A stretch of 64,000 nucleotides of DNA from CBDEGK01 sp965237855. GTDB lineage: Bacteria; Pseudomonadota; Gammaproteobacteria; Pseudomonadales; Halieaceae. Positions 61,639 to 64,000 of the stretch are shown in pieces. Position 1 is the stretch's first letter. Each line of letters opens with the position of its first letter. Under the pieces are notes generated by a model, which saw only the letters and a list, made by a program, of their open reading frames with translations, was not told the origin of the DNA and did no database searches. The translations under genes and the position numbers were made by a program. The stretch lies in assembly GCA_965237855.1 (NCBI GenBank), contig CBDEGK010000004.1, positions 496,001-560,000 on the forward strand, given 5' to 3'.

Positions 61639-62750
61639 ATACCCAGATGCCAGACTCCATGACGCCGGTCACCCTCTATGGATCCAGCCTCTCGTATTTC
61701 ACAGGCAAACTGGAAAACTACCTGCGCATCAAGGGAATCCCCTATCACTTTCAGCCCATGACGGCGCACTACTCGAAGGTGCTGAAGGAGCAGACCGGTT
61801 CAACACAGGTACCGGCGCTGGAACTCGCCGATGGTCGTTGGATGAGCGATAGCACACCTATCATTCAGTGGTTTGAAGAACAGCTTCCCGACAACCCGGC
61901 CGTTATCCCTGCCGATCCACTGCAGCGCTTCTTCAGCTTGCTACTGGAAGACTACGCCGACGAGTGGCTGTGGCGACCGGCCATGCACTACCGCTGGGAT
62001 TACGTGCGGGGAGCCCGCTTCGCCAGCACCCATCTGGCGGAAGAACTGGCATCGGATGTCCCATTACCGGCCCCACTATTGCGCTGGCGTATTACCCAGC
62101 GCCAGCGCAATGGCTACACCCGCGGCGACGGCATTATCCCCGACCAAATTCCCGGCGTGGAAGCTATTTACCTGCGTACCCTTGCGCAACTCGAAGCCAT
62201 CCTGGTGAAACGCCCGTTCCTACTAGGGGCGCGGCCCAGCCTTGTCGACATCGGATTCTCCGGGCCGATGTTCCGGCATTTCGGGCTCGACCCGGTGCCG
62301 GCTGAGATCATGAGACAACAGGCGCCGGCCGTCTGGGAATGGTCGGCGCGGCTTTGGAACAGCCGCCTGCAGGACACAGATGCAATGCTAATTTCTGGTA
62401 TTCCCGCAGACTGGGGCCCCATACTCGATGAAATAGGCGAGCACTATCTGCCATACCTGTGCGCGAACAACGAGGCCGTGGCGGCGGACCAGAAGCGTTT
62501 CGATACGGAGATCGGAGGGGTGCGCTACCAGGGGGCTCGCCGGTCGCCCTACCGGGTCTGGTGCCTGCAGGAGTTGCGAAAACATTTCAATGCTCTGCCC
62601 GAATCAGAACAACAGACAGCAAGGGGTCTCCTGGAACAACACGCCTGCTGGGAGCCTCTCTGGCGCCACCAAGAGCTACCTATAAAGGAGGGATTTTGCA
62701 GCCGCTTGCCCTTCCGTGCCGATGCCAAGTTGATCGAAGTATACGAGTGA
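61635..62750 (+). CDS. glutathione S-transferase family protein
   Basis: A 371-residue protein, longer than typical GSTs. An N-terminal thioredoxin-like domain (about 10-85: TLYGSSLSYFTGKLENYLRI, then VPALELADGRWMSDSTPIIQ) is followed by an all-helical C-terminal domain and an extra tail of about 130 residues. The tail resembles that of GSTs annotated only as family proteins. The start GTG overlaps the SDR stop as GTGA. Substrate unknown. Confidence 0.85.
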   Translation: MNTQMPDSMTPVTLYGSSLSYFTGKLENYLRIKGIPYHFQPMTAHYSKVLKEQTGSTQVPALELADGRWMSDSTPIIQWFEEQLPDNPAVIPADPLQRFFSLLLEDYADEWLWRPAMHYRWDYVRGARFASTHLAEELASDVPLPAPLLRWRITQRQRNGYTRGDGIIPDQIPGVEAIYLRTLAQLEAILVKRPFLLGARPSLVDIGFSGPMFRHFGLDPVPAEIMRQQAPAVWEWSARLWNSRLQDTDAMLISGIPADWGPILDEIGEHYLPYLCANNEAVAADQKRFDTEIGGVRYQGARRSPYRVWCLQELRKHFNALPESEQQTARGLLEQHACWEPLWRHQELPIKEGFCSRLPFRADAKLIEVYE

Positions 62751-62765
62751 ATAGACCTGGCCCCA

Positions 62766-64000
62766 TTAAAGCCCCAGGGCCTCAAGCATACCGTCACGAT
62801 CTGGCGGCTGAGCTTGAGGCTCAACTTGTTGCTGGTCTGAATCACTAGCCAGGTTGGCAGCGACTTCCATAACACGCTCCAGGAAGGCCGGCTGCATCAA
62901 AGTGTCGGGTTGTTGCAGCAGGTTCATGGTGCGCCAGAAATCGCGCCACACAACCGGATCGGCGCTGGCAGCATCAGCAATCAATTTCATTGGGTTGGCT
63001 ACCTCCGCCTGCGGCTCTCCACCAGAGGCCAGTTTTTCCCGTTCTTCCGCACGCGCCGAATCCATCATCATGGCAATATCCAGCCATGGCACAATGTTGG
63101 CCTCAATAGCCTGGCAGCTAGCCAGGCTCTGCTGGCATAGATCCGCGGGATTGGCGGCAATGGCCCCTGCCAGTAATTGCGCCTGCCACACGGCGAGTGA
63201 CAGTCCCCGACCATAGGCGGGATTGGTGGTGATGTGGGCATCACCGATTACATGCAGGCCTGCCACCAGGGGCGTTCCGTTTTTCAGAAAATGCCGACGC
63301 CGGTTAACCAGGCCTCCCATGGGGAACACGTCGGTGGTGGCAATACCGCTGACGATCCAGGGCTCCAGTTCCGGAAACTGGCGCACGGCCAGATCATAGC
63401 TGTCCGGTTTACTAAATGCCTTTTTAAGCAGGGCGTCGTCCTCGTTGGCCGACAACGCAATTGAAAAGTATCGGTTGTCGCCACAGAAAGCCGCATAAAA
63501 CGCGTAGCCCAGATCATTGGCTACCAGGCTGGTCGTCGGAAATTCACAGCCCTCCTTCAATTTGTAAAAGCGCGAGAAGTACTGAATGCCGGCGGCTGAT
63601 TCAATATCATCATCGATCTGAATCCCCTGCTTGCTTAACCACGTGGGGACGCTGGAGCGGCGTCCGTCGGCAGCGACAACGACATCGGTGTTGAATTCGC
63701 TCCCGTCCTGCAGCCTCAGACCGCGGATTTCGGGGGTATCACCCTCGGTGGTGACAAGGCCAGACACTGTCTGGCCGCGCTGAAAATGAACCAGCCCTGC
63801 CTGCAGTAAGGTTGTGCGCAGAACCCACTCAAGGGTCGCTCGGCGACAAGCCAGCAGGACAATCTCCTTATCAGATTCCTCAACGCAGCTCTCACCATTG
63901 AGCCTGGGCATGTCTTCATAGAGCTTCATTTCTGTGGCACCGGCTGCAAGCAGACCTGCCAACACTTCCGGATGGTCGTTGCGAAGCAGATTGCGCAACC
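62766..64000 (-). CDS. FAD-dependent monooxygenase-like oxidoreductase (N-terminus beyond window)
   Basis: About 410 residues are visible, and the N-terminal FAD-binding GxGxxG loop lies outside the window. The DVVVAADGRRSSVPTWLS segment and the late GDAHITTNPAYGRGLSLAVW segment, which binds the FAD phosphate, mark the p-hydroxybenzoate hydroxylase/geranylgeranyl reductase fold. It therefore probably hydroxylates or reduces a small organic compound. It converges on the GST gene with only 15 bp between stop codons. A weak GGCCC/GGGCC inverted repeat lies near its end. Confidence 0.82.
   Translation of the reverse strand, partial: LRNLLRNDHPEVLAGLLAAGATEMKLYEDMPRLNGESCVEESDKEIVLLACRRATLEWVLRTTLLQAGLVHFQRGQTVSGLVTTEGDTPEIRGLRLQDGSEFNTDVVVAADGRRSSVPTWLSKQGIQIDDDIESAAGIQYFSRFYKLKEGCEFPTTSLVANDLGYAFYAAFCGDNRYFSIALSANEDDALLKKAFSKPDSYDLAVRQFPELEPWIVSGIATTDVFPMGGLVNRRRHFLKNGTPLVAGLHVIGDAHITTNPAYGRGLSLAVWQAQLLAGAIAANPADLCQQSLASCQAIEANIVPWLDIAMMMDSARAEEREKLASGGEPQAEVANPMKLIADAASADPVVWRDFWRTMNLLQQPDTLMQPAFLERVMEVAANLASDSDQQQVEPQAQPPDRDGMLEALGL

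Noticed and set aside
62751..62790. GGCCC...GGGCC repeat as a terminator between the convergent GST and FAD oxidoreductase genes.
   Set aside because: The arms are only five bases and no T run follows on either strand.

Overview
The window looks like the chromosome of an aerobic, probably marine gammaproteobacterium. The protein style, the class II polyhydroxyalkanoate (PHA) synthase, the TonB-dependent receptors, the SulP transporter and the cytochrome-linked urate hydroxylase recall the Halieaceae/OM60 or Spongiibacteraceae groups. That placement is inferred from gene content and was not tested. Genes are packed tightly, many with 1, 4 or 8 bp overlaps. No gap between genes exceeds about 210 bp. 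The gaps at 15089-15279, 16980-17168 and 60760-60870 hold nothing I could recognise.

Layout. 1-7761 (minus strand) is one operon: a LolA-like periplasmic protein, two FtsX-type permeases, a LolD/MacB-type ATPase, an outer-membrane barrel, a di-haem cytochrome c, a MauG-type di-haem peroxidase and a membrane-anchored beta-helix protein cut by the window edge. 8016-11485 is a cardiolipin synthase gene whose last 30 codons were split off by a 1993 bp IS21-family insertion. 11.7-16.8 kb carries an RTX-like protein with a Gly-Ser repeat, a serine hydrolase lipoprotein overlapping a cytochrome P450, and a SulP anion transporter. A tRNA-Arg(CCG), a sulfotransferase and a frameshifted membrane sensor follow. 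18.9-23.4 kb holds phaC, phaZ, a second hydrolase and a sterol-desaturase-type hydroxylase, with an AraC regulator divergent from phaC.

24.5-48 kb is devoted to purine use. Two divergent phosphoribosyltransferase genes flank a frameshifted MASE1 histidine kinase. A 12-gene minus-strand operon (39618 down to 27419) encodes xanthine dehydrogenase and XdhC, guanine deaminase, PuuD urate hydroxylase, HiuH, UraD, allantoinase, allantoicase, ureidoglycolate lyase, a third phosphoribosyltransferase and a RutR-like TetR regulator. Together these take guanine or hypoxanthine to glyoxylate and urea. A TonB receptor diverges from this operon. A second minus-strand group (alanine dehydrogenase, a UacT/XanQ-like permease, 8-oxoguanine deaminase, an AzgA-like permease) supplies import and salvage. 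The permease and alanine dehydrogenase genes each have a leader hairpin that covers the ribosome binding site. An Lrp regulator diverges from alanine dehydrogenase.

48-62.7 kb starts with a LOG-family protein, a DUF985 cupin and an exported MtaD-like amidohydrolase. A nucleoside and deoxyribose cluster follows: a broken TonB receptor, a ureide/sugar permease, a NUP-family lipoprotein, ribokinase, DeoC and a double-domain ALDH16-like dehydrogenase. A truncated propeller sensor, an SDR, a GST and a partial FAD monooxygenase end the window. Five genes are disrupted or truncated (cardiolipin synthase, three sensory or signalling genes, one TonB receptor).
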